In this document: one piece after another, positions 25,705-37,243 of the stretch
How positions within the stretch are numbered: the stretch's first letter is position 1
How the letters are laid out: every line of letters begins with the position of its first letter
Assembly: GCA_014529385.2 (NCBI GenBank)
Contig: CM043971.1
Location: forward strand, 91,993,340 to 92,057,339
Reading direction: 5' to 3'
From: Adiantum capillus-veneris
Lineage: Eukaryota; Streptophyta; Polypodiopsida; Polypodiales; Pteridaceae
Length of the DNA: 64,000 nt
The notes under the pieces: generated by a model
Told to the model about the DNA's origin: nothing
Databases searched by the model: none
The model's input: the letters and a program-made list of their open reading frames with translations, nothing else
Position numbers and translations under genes: made by a program

Positions 25705-26412
25705 AATGCCAATCTTAGTACTCTAGGCTCTGGTAATTGCATTTCCAATTCCCTTCTTTGAGTGTCTTGGCCTTGTGGTTGTCTGTCTGTTGGTAACTCA
25801 TAAGCGGCCTTGTCTTTTTCTTATGCTTTCCTAACTTGTTCTTGTGGTTTCTCCTCCATATTTTCTTCTTTATTTTTGGCCCATGGCGGAGTTGAGGTGC
25901 CATATACAACATCAAAAGCATCTTTAGCCAGCTTTAATGAGATCGTCATAAGTGCACCCGTCTTGTTTTTCCTTACCTTTTGGCATTGGCTCATTCTCTG
26001 ACACCTTCTCTAATGAGTATTTTTGTTGAGATGTAGAAGGATTTGAGTTTGGATGTTGTTGGGTGGATTCTGGGGGAGATGATGATGGTGTTTTGCTACC
26101 TCCTTCCCCTTTGGACTCTCTTTCCTGCTTTCCATGTTCTTCAAGCTGCTCTTGCAGCTCTCTCTTGATATCTTGAACTTCTTTAGCTATGAAGGGCTCC
26201 AAATTTCTCAACACCCTCTTAGACTCTTCATAGAGTTGGATGTAATGATCAAGCTGATCTTCTAATGGTTGTGAGGAGATATCACCCATTTTATTTGGAT
26301 ATGGCACTCAATACTCTTCAAAGTACGCTCTTTCAGCCTTGAACTGCTCGATCAATCTTTTGATGCAAGCCGCCTTTTGACTTGTTGTCTCTTTTGGTTT
26401 CTCTTCCTTGGT
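25705..26412 (-). pseudogene. element F unidentified coding, Gln/Lys-rich middle part
   Basis: The open frame at 26307-25924 contains a helical region (DHYIQLYEESKRVLRNLEPF, then IKRELQEQLEEHGKQ) and a Ser/Pro/Gln-rich linker. It continues after a shift as a Lys/Glu-rich segment ending LEMQLPEP near 25720. No known domain. Confidence 0.45.
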
Positions 26413-27138
26413 CATCGCAGTTTTTCCTTTCTTTTTGGTGGCACTTCCATCTTCTCTTCTTGAATTGTCTTCAACTTTCTTTTGCGCATTGTCAACACGA
26501 GTGGTGCCATTGATGGTTCATCTTCTACATCCTTTTCAAGCCTTAGCCAATCATTCTGAGTAGGTGGATCTGGCCACTGTCCTCTAGCTCCGATCACTTC
26601 ATATGCTATTTTTGTTAAGATTTCAGCTCTTGGAACCACCACTTCTTCAAAGTTTTCTTTTGAGATTACAATTCAACAGTCTCTCTTCTTTCCCTGAGTG
26701 AGCTGCCATCATTGTGTAACCCCAAGGCATCTTCTATGAGCTGAGGTGTAATTTTGACTTCCTTACCTTCCCAATTAAGTGTCGTGAGGACTGCCTTTCC
26801 ATCTTTCTTGATTGTAGTAGCTAGCTCATAGACTCTTTGAAAATCAACACTTGCCGGCATAGATGTAAAAAACCCATGTAGATCTACCCTTTTGAGATGA
26901 TTGCTGATGCTTTTTTTGTTTGCATATTCAATGAGTTTGCATGGAATCATTGGTACATCCACTGTATTGCCTTTTGGATCTCAGAAGAGCTTTATGTCCT
27001 CCGCTTCTAGAGTCGCTTCATCCATCCATGTTTTTTTGGCTTCAATGTTTCATTGGGAATTATAAAAGGCTTCACCATTGCAATAATTTCTTTCAAGGTG
27101 AGTCTCTTCTTCTTTACAAGTGATTTACCGACATCCAT
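26412..27138 (-). pseudogene. element F unidentified coding, N-terminal part
   Basis: ATG at 27138 starts MDVGKSLVKKKRLTLKEII, a basic N terminus. After a frameshift, 26962-26666 encodes RVDLHGFFTSMPASVDFQRV and GKEVKITPQLIEDALGL. The latter loosely recalls the ...V.FSPEAINRLLGL pattern of putative plant transposon proteins, but similarity is too weak to assign. Another segment (26642-26412) ends with a basic PPKRKEKLR tail. Confidence 0.45.
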
Positions 27139-27479
27139 TGATCTTGCCCACACTCCAAGTCCAAAAGCTAGCATCTTTTACTAAATTTGGCAATCGATCA
27201 ACTTCTAGCAATCCAAATGACTCCAAAATTAAATCACAAGCTAATTAGGGCCTAAGGATGCTATGCAAGTTGACAAAAGTGCATTTAGATGATGTTGGCA
27301 TTATACTGTGGGACATCATACGTGTATGATGTATATGTGCTCAGAATAAGGTGAGATTTGACATGTGCATAGCTCATAGCATGTATATCACATAGATTTG
27401 ACCTAGCATAGCTCATAGATTTTAACATGTATTGAGAAAGATATTGTCTTATAAGCTATTTTCAAACTCTGAAAGGTAG
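27139..27479. other. no gene seen
   Basis: AT-rich DNA between the start of the F frame and the integrase scrap. It would be the leader and 5' LTR position for F, but neither a PBS nor an LTR match to 22138-22955 is visible. Confidence 0.4.
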
Positions 27480-27784
27480 ACTGACTATATTTTGGGTATA
27501 TGTACATGCTTATCAAAAAACTCATTTTGCCTTTTTTTTCCAAGCGTAGATAGAAGCTACGTCTTCAAGTGGAGCTCATATAGCTTTTCAAAGTCATCAA
27601 CTATCAAAGACAATTCATGGCATGTCCATTCTAGTTTCCTAGCTACCCTCACCGTTAGGATTAAAAACTCCATAGGCAAGATATCATTAAGACCAAACAC
27701 CATGTTATATGGTGTTGTTCCAATAGATGTCTTATAAGCTATCCTATAAGCCCACAATGTAGAGTGTAACTTTTGATCCCAATG
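27480..27784 (-). pseudogene. integrase C-terminal fragment of a Ty3 element
   Basis: HWDQKLHSTLWAYRIAYKTSIGTTPYNMVFG is typical of the region after the catalytic Glu of plant Ty3 integrases. Coding similarity continues with LGKKRQNEFFDKHV towards 27480. The upstream part is missing because L1 begins at 27785. Family assignment is open; it could belong to the A/B family. Confidence 0.75.
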
Positions 27785-28658
27785 TGTCATAAAATCTATT
27801 ATCTAACCAATCCAAATTATTTTCTAATATTAAACTGATCATTTAATGTGGGAGAATAGATGGGAACCAGGGTTAGAATATAGACATGTGCTTATGGGTC
27901 TATCTGAACACGGGGCCAATGGTAAAGGGGTCCAAATGAGAGATGATATGTCAAAAAGAAAGGCTAGCCAATGGAGCTTAACGACCTTAGGGTTAGCTTC
28001 ATTAAATACCTCCAATGGTTAGTGTTAGAAGTCCTTTGACCTTAGGCAAGCTACGACTGTGCTTGAGGTGCTTGTCGTGCCTGATGACTAAGATGCTTGA
28101 GGTGCTTGATCACTGAGATGCTTGAGGTGCTTGCCATGCTTGAGATGCTAGAGTTGTACTTGAGGTGGGAACCCGGCCCAAGCTTAAGGGGCTTAAGGGC
28201 CGAGATTGTGGTGAGTACCAGGACCAAGCTTAAGGGGCTTGAGGTGTCGCCAAAGCCAACAAATATCCCTACAATGAGGGGGAAAGACATACAGGTAGGG
28301 GGGGTGGTTTCCTGACCTTTGTCTCTCCCAAAGGGCACCTCTTTCTCAAGAGGCAAGTAGTACACACGTCAAGCCCCTAGCTAGGTTGTCCTCACGGAAT
28401 GTCCAAAGACAAATGGTTGATCCCTAGAGAGGTGCAATGATAATTTAGTTAATTTAATTAATTATTTTTGCATTTATCAAGTCCTCTTTCTCAAAGGGGA
28501 AAGGCAAATACTTGTCCTAGGGCTACCCTTGTTGCTTGATATGCAACCAGCTTGTGATTGGCTAGGCTTGGAAAGGCCAGTGAGCTTTCATCTAGAGCTA
28601 GAAGAGGGGGTCAACCCAAGCAAGGAGGGGACCTGCTTGCAGGATATATATACTCTTC

Positions 28659-28684
28659 CACACACACACACACACACACACACA
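28659..28684. repeat. (CA)n microsatellite in the L1 LTR
   Basis: About 13 CA units; the same LTR position carries GT repeats of other lengths in L3, L4 and L5. Confidence 0.95.
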
Positions 28685-28685
28685 C

Positions 28686-29183
28686 TCATTGTGTGAAGTG
28701 TAAAGTGCAAGAGCTCCATCTCCTTCTCGAAGCTAGTAGAGAAGATAAGAGCCTACACAAACACTCTTGGCTATGGAATGCAAATCCAACCAAGAGCCAT
28801 GCTTCAATGCTTGCCATCTTATCCATCTTCATTACTATGCTATTATGTATGCTAGCAAGAAGAGTGATGATAAGTGAGGAACTATTTCTTTCTCCTATGA
28901 ATGTTTCTTCTTCCTCTTCCCTACCCTCATTCTCCGCTAGCTCTCTCCACCTTTGAAGGTGTTTGAGGCCTTGGAAATGAGGCTGGGGATAATTTATTCT
29001 TTTTACAAAGTCTATGTTATGCTCATGATGCATGAAGCTTTCCATCTTCATTGTATCCCTTAGGTCATAAGGAACACAAAGATTGTATTGTACCAAGTCT
29101 CTCTTGACGGGAGAACCTATAATACAAAAGCCTATTGGAGGGGGGACCGGCTCCACATAAATCCGGTCCTCAAATGTTGTCAA
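28686..29183 (-). other. LTR-antisense open frame, 165 codons (longest copy)
   Basis: Open frame starting MTTFEDRIYVEPVPPP on the strand opposite to L transcription. Related frames occur at 38986-39219, 40272-40478 and 46502-46804, and diverged ones at 56370-56660 and 62860-63087. No known domain, signal peptide or membrane segment. In L4 two compensating single-base indels change the reading frame in the middle, which argues against a protein under selection. Confidence 0.35.
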
Positions 29184-29364
29184 GTTCTCTAAACTTTCTT
29201 TCTTGCAAAAGTATTGTTCATGCCAAGTTATTTAAGTACTATGATTATATTGCAACCATCAATTAAGTTCACCCTCTGTGTTCTCAAAGTAGCCTCACAA
29301 AAATGCTCTCTTTAATTCTCCTAATTCCGTTATTCTCAAAGTTCATAGGCCATTTCCATTACAT

Positions 29365-29376
29365 TGGTATCATAGC
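29365..29376 (+). promoter_or_regulatory. L1 primer-binding site
   Basis: TGGTATCATAGC is one base from the initiator-methionine tRNA site TGGTATCAGAGC and follows the LTR end by one base. Confidence 0.85.
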
Positions 29377-29529
29377 TATTGGTTTCTCTTTTCTTGCTTA
29401 AGAAGAGAGGCACTTAAGTTGTCCATGAAAGGTTGGACTATTTATTGCAATAGGGTAAGTGGGACAGGGATCTATTATCTCGGTTGAGAAGGACTTAGTT
29501 CGAGGCACACCGTTGGGAACTATAGTCTT

Positions 29530-29573
29530 AATAATGGAGCCTCTCGGGGCTTACCTTTGGCTTTTCCATTATT
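29530..29573 (+). ncRNA. conserved leader stem of L elements (L1 copy)
   Basis: AATAATGG (29530-29537) pairs with CCATTATT (29566-29573) in the leader between PBS and gag. The same stem occurs at 46112-46157 (L3) and, with a compensatory change to AATAGTGG/CCACTATT, at 62505-62536 (L4). Possibly a packaging or dimerisation signal; inference. Confidence 0.5.
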
Positions 29574-29769
29574 GAGCTACGAGAAAGCTCAATAGGAACC
29601 ATAATCAACCGAGAAATGTTAGACCCTCTCCACTAGACTTTGCAATCAACAGTGTCTAAACCACGGGTGTGGTTGCTTGAGAGCTGATTTTTAAATGTAA
29701 AGAAGAGTAGCGACTAAAGTTTTTGAGGGTACCAAAGCACAAATTAGTCTATACATAAGTTTAATTAGC

Positions 29770-30010
29770 ATGGTTGACAATAACCAGGAGAGTAGAATGA
29801 ACATTGATAACTTTGACTTTTCACATGAAGGTGCAAATGATGATGCCCCCATGTTTGTCAATTATCTTGTTACTAGGTTGCAACAAGCTATGGTAAACCT
29901 AGCTTTGCAAGCCAAAGTTACTAAAAAAAAATTTGCTTATGGGATTTCCCTTCCTTTCCAAGAGGAGAGAGAGCTTAGGAGGCCTCCGAGAAATGGAGGA
30001 GAATGAGTTT
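29770..30010 (+). pseudogene. L1 Gag N terminus (truncated)
   Basis: Opens with MVDNNQESRMNIDNFDFSHEG and APMFVNYLVTRLQQAM, matching Gag of L3 and L4 residue by residue. The match fades around ERELRRPP and coding ends at 30006. Truncation is either by deletion or by the junction with the E2 region. Confidence 0.85.
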
Positions 30011-30579
30011 GCTAAAAAACGGCAAATCCACCCCAAAAAGGGCACCCCCTTTTTTTCATTTTGTGATATTAGCTGCATAAGGTTGAAGAGAGAACAAAGA
30101 AAGCCTTGTACACACCTCTTGCTCTTGATTCAAATGTTGATTTCTCCTTGTTGTCAATCTCTCTCTCCCCTTCTTCTTCTCCATTGTTTTTGCGCTCTGG
30201 TGTTCATTTTGGTGTGTGTTTTTTGGGCCGTGTTTTGTGGTGCACAGACACACACACACACACACACACACAGAAGTGTGTTTTGTGTCGGTGGTGTGTA
30301 CAACTGAAACAGTGTGAGTATTGTGTAGACATTGATTTATTGAGGTGTGTGAATGCTTGTTTGTGTGCAGAAAGAGGTGAAGGTTGTGGAAATTGTGTCG
30401 TTTTGGAGGTGTTTTTGAGAGGAGCAAGGTGTTGTGTATATCTTGTATGGGGCTATAGAGGAGAAATATGTGGGTGTTTTATGGGTGTGTTCTCATTCCC
30501 CCTCTCCATCTTTTAGTGCCCCCATTGAGGAGCATTTGATTGCTCATTGTTTTGATCAAGAAGGGAGATTTCTTCACAA
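30011..30579. other. no gene seen; CA microsatellite
   Basis: T/G-rich text between the truncated L1 gag and the gag of E2, with a CA tract at 30246-30272. It may be what remains of the E2 leader, but no PBS or LTR match is visible. Confidence 0.45.
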
Positions 30580-31366
30580 ATAAGTGATGGTAGCACAAAG
30601 CTACAGGCAAATATTCACCTGTGCGGAGAACTAAATGGCTGATTTTGAGTTGTAAATGTTGTCATTGCATATTCCAAATGAAGAGAGCAAGATGCAAAAA
30701 ATTCATTTGTTGATGTGGGGCAAAGCAAAGGTATGGTTTGATGCTTTAGAAGGAGAACCCACAAATATATGGCCGGCCCTACAGGCTCGCTTTCTGTAGG
30801 ATTTTCATAAGGAGGTGTTCCCTATTGATTTGGATGCAAGGTTGAAGGCTTTAAGGAAAGTTGTAAATGAAGAATTTGGTGTTTTTCTTAATTGTTTTGA
30901 AGAGTGTTGGGCAAAGTTTTCACCAACTATGCAATTGGCCAATGGAGAGTACTTCAAACTGAGAAATCCAAGGCTTGTCTGCATCCCAGAATTTAAGAGA
31001 AGGTAGATTTCAAGAGCCCAGAGAATTACAATGGTGTAGTTGCGATTGCACGAGCAAAGAGAAAGAAAATTAAGAAGAAGATTGAGCAAGTTCCATTGGG
31101 ATATGAAGTGATGGCTCCTAGCCTGCTCCATAGTCCAAAGGAAGAAGTCCAAGAAAAGAATCAAGAAAATAGAGGAGTTGCAACTATTCCTCAACACTCA
31201 TTACGTATTGTTCAAGATTCAACTGAGCAAGTGCAAGAGCTTCATTTAAGTGTTATGGATGGAGGGCAGCCAAGGGGTGGAAGAGGTAGGTCCAGCGTTG
31301 CTTGGCAGGTGCTAAAATTGCAGAGAAGAAGGCCACTATGCTCCAAAGACTATTTGTATCCATGAA
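30580..31366 (+). pseudogene. E2 Gag
   Basis: SYRQIFTCAEN, MADFEL and LHIPNEESKMQKIHLLMWGKAKVWFDALEGEP align with the E1 capsid region. The frame at 30815-31006 covers LDARLKALRKVVNEEFGVFLNCFEECW. A basic stretch (RAKRKKIKKK) follows. Stops are frequent. Confidence 0.75.
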
Positions 31367-32130
31367 GGGAAAGAGAAGACATGTACCTGTTATTTGGAAG
31401 AGATAGAGGGCAAGCGCAGTTCAATGGTCAAAGGGAGCAGTAGGTAGTGGAGAATCTGGAACCGTCAGCTTGGCCAGGTAATGATGAAGTTCCTAGAGTT
31501 ATATCATTGGTGTGGATAAGAAGGATATGGATGTTTTGGCAAATAAAAGAGCACGAGACCAAAGGGAGACAAGAAATGAACAAGAAACCAGGGCTTGTAA
31601 GGGCAAAGAGAAGGTGACTGAAGACAAAGAGCAGTGACAGACAAGTAGGAGAAGGCGTCATTGAAAGATCAAACAATTGGTTTTCTAGTTGGGGGCGGGT
31701 TCGTTCGAAATATGACTGAGTGAGTGACGTCCAAAATCAAAAAAATTAAAATTAAATTTGGTCAATTGCTTGCATTGAATCCCAAGTTGAAAAGTTAGTG
31801 GTCTACCAGTGTTAGTATGAGGCTTCCATGGGCTAAAGGTGATGTGCATGCGGTACAGAATCTTCCTCTAAGGGTAGGGAATCCAACTGATGTGATTCTA
31901 ATTGTGAATTTTTTGATTGAAAGGAAGAATCAAGTATAGGAATACATTGATGGTGGTGCACAAGTTTGGGTGCTAACAAAGGTTGTTATGAAGGACATAG
32001 GTATCAAAGTTGTGGTCAGATCCAATGTGCAAATGAGGATGGACAACCATGCCAAAGAAAGATTTTTGGGAGTGGCTCAACATGTGAAGGTAAAGGTTGT
32101 GAAAATTGAAGCCTCATTGACTTCTTTGTG
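31367..32130 (+). pseudogene. E2 Gag tail and protease
   Basis: VDKKDMDVLANKRARDQRE near 31510-31560 matches the charged Gag tail of E1 (VDVLANKRARNDRE). The protease shows YIDGGAQVWVLTKVVMKDIG near 31942-32001, again with a D-G-G active site, then a degenerate second half. No intact frame spans it. Confidence 0.7.
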
Positions 32131-32730
32131 ATGAAAGCAAGTGAGAATGCCTGGATCCATTATTTTACCTCTTGTTATTACACCAAAAAGAATGGGAAGT
32201 GGAGAGTATGTGTAGATTATAAGCTATTGAATGGTGCTACAAAGTGGAATCACTACCCCTTGCCATTCCAAGATGAGATATTGAACCACGTAGTAGTAGG
32301 GCATGAGAGATATTCAATTATGTATGTCTTTTTAGGTTATTTTCATATTAGTATTTCTTTGGAGGACCAATTGAAGACTGCCTTCATTTTTCCATGGGAG
32401 TGCTTTGCCTACTACAGGATGCCTTTTGGTTTGGTGGATTCTTGTGCGACGTTTCAAGATTTTATGAACAGGGTGTTGGGGCCATACTTGGGTAAGTTCA
32501 CCAGAGCTTTTATGGATGATATTGGATGTTACAATTCTAGGGTTGAGCATTTGTCAAATTTAAAGTTGTGCTTTCAAAGGTTGAATGAAGAGGGTGGACA
32601 ATTGAATCCCAAGAAGTGCAAGTTGGTTCAAGCACGGGCTCATTTATTGGGTCATGTAGTCCCACATAATGGAATAGAAGTCAATCCAAAAAAGGTTAAG
32701 GCTTTGGTTTTGATGGAACACCCCCAATAA
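32128..32730 (+). pseudogene. E2 reverse transcriptase
   Basis: A single open frame holds most of the RT: KKNGKWRVCVDYKLLNG, NHYPLPFQDEIL, MPFGLVDSCATFQDFMNRVL, AFMDDIGCYNS and GHVVPHNGIEVNPKKVKAL. The first catalytic region reads IMYVFLGYF where E1 has IMDGFSGYF, so the first catalytic Asp is lost and the enzyme would be dead even without stops. Confidence 0.9.
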
Positions 32731-33014
32731 ATGCAATAGGTTTGTCTTCATATGTGCACAAGCTAAAGTACTTCTCGAGGTTATTTTGGATGCTTTCATA
32801 GTATGTATACCTCTTCATAATAAGTTGAGTTGGTAGGTTCATGGTTTCTAGTGCACTGAAGATGCACATGTAGCCTTTGACAAAGTAAAGGAGATTCTTT
32901 GTCAGTTGCCGACAGTTTGTCCTCCTAACAAGGAGGATGACTTCTATGTTTCCATGATGGTAGTTACGGTTACCAGGTGTGGTGCTGATGCAAAAAGTGG
33001 GTGAATGTTGAAAG

Positions 33015-33780
33015 ATGATCTATTTTGATAGACATGTGATTAGCCCACGAAAAAGGTCATACACGGAAGCTGAGCAGTGGGTGATGACCCTAGTGTTTGC
33101 ATGCCGCAAGTTTAAAGTGCATTTGATTATTCAAAACATTTATGTGCTCACATCTAAAATTTTGTTGCCTAAAGTGCTGCTTCATCTAAATCTAGGGAGG
33201 CACATCTGGAAGTGGGTGCTTGAGCTTCAAGAATTTAAATTTGAGTTCAAGATTGATCACACAATCAGGTCACTTTTGGCAAACATTCTAGTTAACAAAG
33301 AATCTCATTTGCCGATGTATCCAAGGGTGGTGAAAGAGGAAGTTGGAGAGGAATCTGATTTGGAAGAATCTTTCACTATGTGGCTTGATAGAACTTACAA
33401 AAGAATAGTGTAGAAAGAGGGAGGAGGTATGATTATACAAGACCCACAAGGTAAGGTGATTTTTTTACAAGGCTTATGACTTGGAAGGTGTTCACACAAA
33501 CAATGAAGCAGAGTACTTGACTCTCTATCTGGGGTTAAAGCAGTGCGTGGAGTTTGGTATTTCCACACTGGTGGTTAAGGATGATGCACTCTTAGACATT
33601 AAGTAGCTCTTAGGTCAATTGTAGGTAAAAAAAGGATTCTCTCAAAAACTGGTTATTTTCCATAAAGAAGTTGCAAAAGTTTTTTGAAGCAGTGTAGTTT
33701 AAGCATGTTAGAAGGGAGCAGAACCAAGAAGCTGGTCAATTGGCTAGCAATCATTGCAAGCTCATTTAGTTGATTTATAT
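33015..33780 (+). pseudogene. E2 RNase H and second RNase H
   Basis: 33015-33413 covers YTEAEQWVMTLVFACRKFKVHL and WKWVLELQEFKFEFKIDHTI, the end of the normal RNase H. FTMWLDRTYKR begins the archaeal-like domain, which continues in broken frames (AEYLTLYLGLKQCVEFG-like) to about 33760. Confidence 0.78.
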
Positions 33781-33829
33781 GTGGCACTCACCACGTATGT
33801 AGACAAAGAAATTTGAAAGAAATTGATGT

Positions 33830-34710
33830 TTTTTTTAGCATGGGTCAATGTTGGGAGGGCTTGTCCAAGGTGTAAAAGAGGAGTACTATTCAAAAGGCTC
33901 ACAAGTTTACTTTGGTAACAAAGACCTGATGACATATGGTCGGGATGGAGTTCTCTACAAGGAGGAAATTGGTATGCTTTTGGAGCAATGTCACGAGGAT
34001 AGTGGACATTAAGGCAAAGATCAACTACCTTTTTGTGTACGTAGAGTTGGTTTTTGGTGATCATCTATTGTACAAGATGTGCACTATTGGTGCAAGACAT
34101 GCCATGAGTGTCAAACCATGCGTGAAAGACACCTGGTAGCTGAGTCACAAGGGTGGCTATCATAGCTCAAAATGAATTTGAGAAGTGGGGTTTTGATGTT
34201 ATTGGTCGACTATTCAATTGGCAAGCAGCAAGAAGTACATAGTGGTGGCCATCGACTATCTTACCATGTGGGTTGAAGCTAAAGCAATAAGGGAGGTAAA
34301 TGCTTACACTATGGCTCATCTTGTTTTTATTTCCTTTGTGGGTGCTCATTTCTAATCGTGGTCAACGATTTTGGAGTAAGTTGATGTTTGAATTAGTGGA
34401 GAAATTGGGTATTCAACACATGTTTTTTGGAATGGTTTGGTTGAGTGTGCTAATGGACAGATAGTCAAAATGCTCACCAAATATGTGTACAAGCAGGTAG
34501 ACGAGTGTGTGGCTAATCTTGACAAATTTTTATGGGCTTGAAGGACTTCTTACAAAGTTTCCAACTTTACCCCATATGAGTTGGTCTATGATAAGAGGTG
34601 GTGTTGCTTGTGCATGTCCAAATATATGCATTGACATAATGGTGGACGAGCTGGTAATGACAGTAGAACTACCCTCACTTTTTCTCGAGATGAGGACATC
34701 TCAAATCCCT
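33830..34710 (+). pseudogene. E2 integrase (heavily decayed)
   Basis: Core remnants include EFEKWGFDVIG (first Asp), SNRGQRFWSK where SDRG is expected (second Asp changed to Asn) and a distorted VWLSVLMD segment. A final open frame at 34507-34728 holds post-core sequence. Assigned by order and resemblance to E1. Confidence 0.65.
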
Positions 34711-34723
34711 AAGTTGGGGAGAT

Positions 34724-35130
34724 TGTAATGTACCCAACATTTTTGAATAAAAACTATTTCATTTACTTTGCAAAAGTGTTTAAGGTTCGCATTTTTTAAA
34801 TCATAAAGCATTCCAATGGAACGATCGGATCAAAAACGGACTATAGAACTATAAATTATGGCTCTTATTCTTTTGGAAACACTAGGTTGATATGGGAAAC
34901 TTAAGCCTCAAGACTATATCTAAAGATAAGAGTTGACCCTTTAGAGAGGAGGAGTAATATTAGGAAAGCAATAGTAATTTTAGGAAAGGAAGAGTATAAT
35001 TTTTAGGAAAGGCAGAGTATTTTTAATGAAGCAAGAGAAGTAAGTCAAGTTTAGAGCTTCTTTTCTAGGCATCCAAACTTCTCCTAGAATTAAAGTCTCA
35101 AAATCATGCATTGGGATGTATGTTCGTTAT
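34724..35130 (+). repeat. putative E2 3' LTR (right edge uncertain)
   Basis: A purine-rich stretch (AAGTTGGGGAGAT, 34711-34723) is followed by TGTAATGTACCCAACA. The segment has a TATAAATTA at about 34850 and three copies of TTAGGAAAG with similar flanks (34960, 34980, 35003). No second copy is present to fix the boundary. Confidence 0.5.
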
Positions 35131-35133
35131 TTA

Positions 35134-35143
35134 CTCTCTCTCG

Positions 35144-35193
<50 letters not shown>
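35134..35193. repeat. compound (CT)n/(CA)n microsatellite
   Basis: CT repeats interrupted by CG steps, then about nine CA units. Confidence 0.95.
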
Positions 35194-35459
35194 TCAGCTC
35201 GATGGATGCATACGGCATGCAAGCTTCTGGCTTGTTGGAGCCTTGTGATGTATGCATCCTACTCTCGATGAAGTTTATCACCCCCTTTGAAGTTGTAGTT
35301 GTCAAAGGTGATGAAGGGTCTATCTTAGAGCTCTCAAGTCCCCAACTATAGCCGGAAGTCTCGGTTAGTTTCTCCAAACTAACTGTCGCTTCCCTACTCT
35401 TCGCACCAACGAGGGAGGTGGTTGCATCTATGAAGTAGTACGATTGTGTACAACCATCA
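35194..35459. other. unassigned DNA between E2 and D
   Basis: Contains an inverted repeat GGATGCATAC/GTATGCATCC (35204-35213, 35250-35259) and a minus-strand open frame (35488-35200) that continues from the end of D RNase H but has no recognisable domain. D integrase should lie here but is absent. Confidence 0.4.
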
Positions 35460-35489
35460 GACCTCTGTAAAGGATGCATCGTGCTCACA

Positions 35490-36660
35490 TAAGCCTTGTA
35501 GTGATTTCAAGAACTCATTCTTAAAAACTGTGAAACCTAATTCATTAATTTGTGGCATGCAACTAAGTGCATCCACCACTATGCTATATTTACCTCTCCG
35601 GCAACGTATTTGAAGGTCAAACTCCAATAGGATTTCGGCCCATCGAGCCTTTCTACCCTTCTATTCATTTTGACTTGAAAGCCATTTCAGACTTTCATGG
35701 TCCATCAGGACCTCAAAATTGGCACCATATAAATAGTGTCTCCACTTTTTAAGTGCATGTACTATAGCCAGTAACTCTCACGCATAGGTCGAGTAGTTAC
35801 GTTGAGCATGATCTAACTTTTTTTCTTGTAAATGCAATCAGGTGCCTCCTTTGCATAAGCATGACTCCAACAACCCCATTACTTGCATATGTCTCCAAGA
35901 CAAATGGCTCATTTAGATCCACTATAGTCAATATAAGTGTAGCTACTATAACCACCTTAAGCTTTTCTGTTGGGCTTCCCTCCAACTTATATTCTTACGT
36001 TTTGACATCAACTAATCTATCAACGAGACTGTGATCTTCGTGTAATCCTTTATGTACTACGATAAAAGCCCGACATACAAAGAAAATTTTGCAGTTCTTT
36101 GAGATTTTTGGGTGTTGACCATCTGAGAACAGCTGCCACTTTCTCAAGTTCCATCTACATTCCCTTTGCGGATATGATATGACCTAGATCTTTCCTAGAA
36201 ACAACACTTTCTTTCCTTTGCAAATAATTTATGTTTTCTCAATAACTCAAACACTAGACAAAATGTTTTAAGTGTTCTTTTTTAGATTTATTATAGACTA
36301 GTATATCGTCTAGGAAAACTACTACGAAGTTTCCTAAGTATGGAAGTAAAATATTGTCCATCAGTGTCATGAATGTCGCTAGTGCATTGGTTAGCCCAAA
36401 TGGCATAACTAAGAATTCAAAATGCTCAAAACGGCTTCTAAATGCTATCTTTGCAACATCTTCTACTCTAATTCTGACATGATGATAGCTATATCTCATA
36501 GCATTTTTAAATATTTTGACCCAAAGAGTTGATCAAACAACTCATCCATACGTGACATCGCGTACTTTTTCTTAATTGTTATCTGGTTTAAGGGCCATAT
36601 AATCTACACACATCCACATAGATCCGTCCTTCTTCTTTACTAGAAGATCAAGTGATGCCC
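35490..36660 (-). pseudogene. element D reverse transcriptase and RNase H
   Basis: RT palm: MPFGLTNALATFMTLMDNILLPYLG and VVFLDDILVYNKSKKEHLKH (catalytic LDD intact) at 36499-36254. RNase H: PFVLETYASNGVVGVMLMQRRHLIAFTRK at 35985-35797 (the Asp of VxTDAS is changed) and the end VDALSCMPQINELGF near 35560. Frames are interrupted throughout. Confidence 0.85.
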
Positions 36661-37243
36661 ACTAACGAGAAGTGGGCCTAATAAAGCCTTTGTTCAAATA
36701 TTTCCTTAACTATTTTTCCACCTATGCTTTGGAGTGGCTTAATTTATACGCAGGTTTGCTTATAGGTTTTGGCCCTAGCATAACATCGATGCCATGGTCT
36801 ACTTTCCAAGATGGCAACAAGCCACCTGATAAATCACCAAGAAATACATTCTAAAACTCCTCTAATAAATTCATTAAATCATCTACGTACTTTTTCTTAA
36901 AGGTCTCTTTTGCCTTGGATTTTTTTGTTTTAGAATTGCATGCATACCAAATAAGGTTCTCAAATAGTGGGTCTCGTCCAAATCCATGTTTTTTAGTAAT
37001 GTTTGTCTACGCAAAAATTACTTACATTTTCAACTACAAAAACACTTTCATTACTTTCATTTAAAATGAAAAAACTTAAAAGAGGGTAACAAGAAAATAC
37101 CTTTGCTATCTGGCTTGTGTGGGCAGCTCTATGTAGCTTTGTGGAAGAGAAGAGCGGGGTAGAGGGGACACTATGGTCACCCTATAGGGTGATGACCTTA
37201 CCACCATGTTCAAATTGTAGCACGTTGTGCAAGCAGCTTCTCA

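Larger units (their letters stand above)
27785..29363 (+). repeat. L1 5' LTR, 1579 bp
   Basis: Starts TGTCATAAAATC and ends CCATTACA on the plus strand; it is the reverse complement of the L3 LTRs (46336-47916) with moderate divergence. It contains a CA microsatellite at 28659-28684 and CAAGCACCTCAAGCACC-like minisatellite units near 28050-28140. Confidence 0.92.
27785..30010 (+). mobile_element. L1: truncated L-family element (LTR, PBS, start of gag)
   Basis: A 1579-bp LTR, a methionine-tRNA primer site, a leader with a stem and the first 78 codons of Gag match element L3 in opposite orientation. It ends abruptly near 30010, so pol and the 3' LTR are lost. Confidence 0.88.
30580..35130 (+). 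mobile_element. E2: decayed Tat-family element related to E1
   Basis: Plus-strand order: gag, charged linker, protease, RT, RNase H, second RNase H, integrase, purine tract and putative 3' LTR (34724 onward). Protein text is clearly related to E1, for example YIDGGAQVWV against YVDGGAQVCV and FMDDIGCYNS against FMDDIGCYSS. Decay is heavier than in E1, with many stops. No 5' LTR is recognised. Confidence 0.82.
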
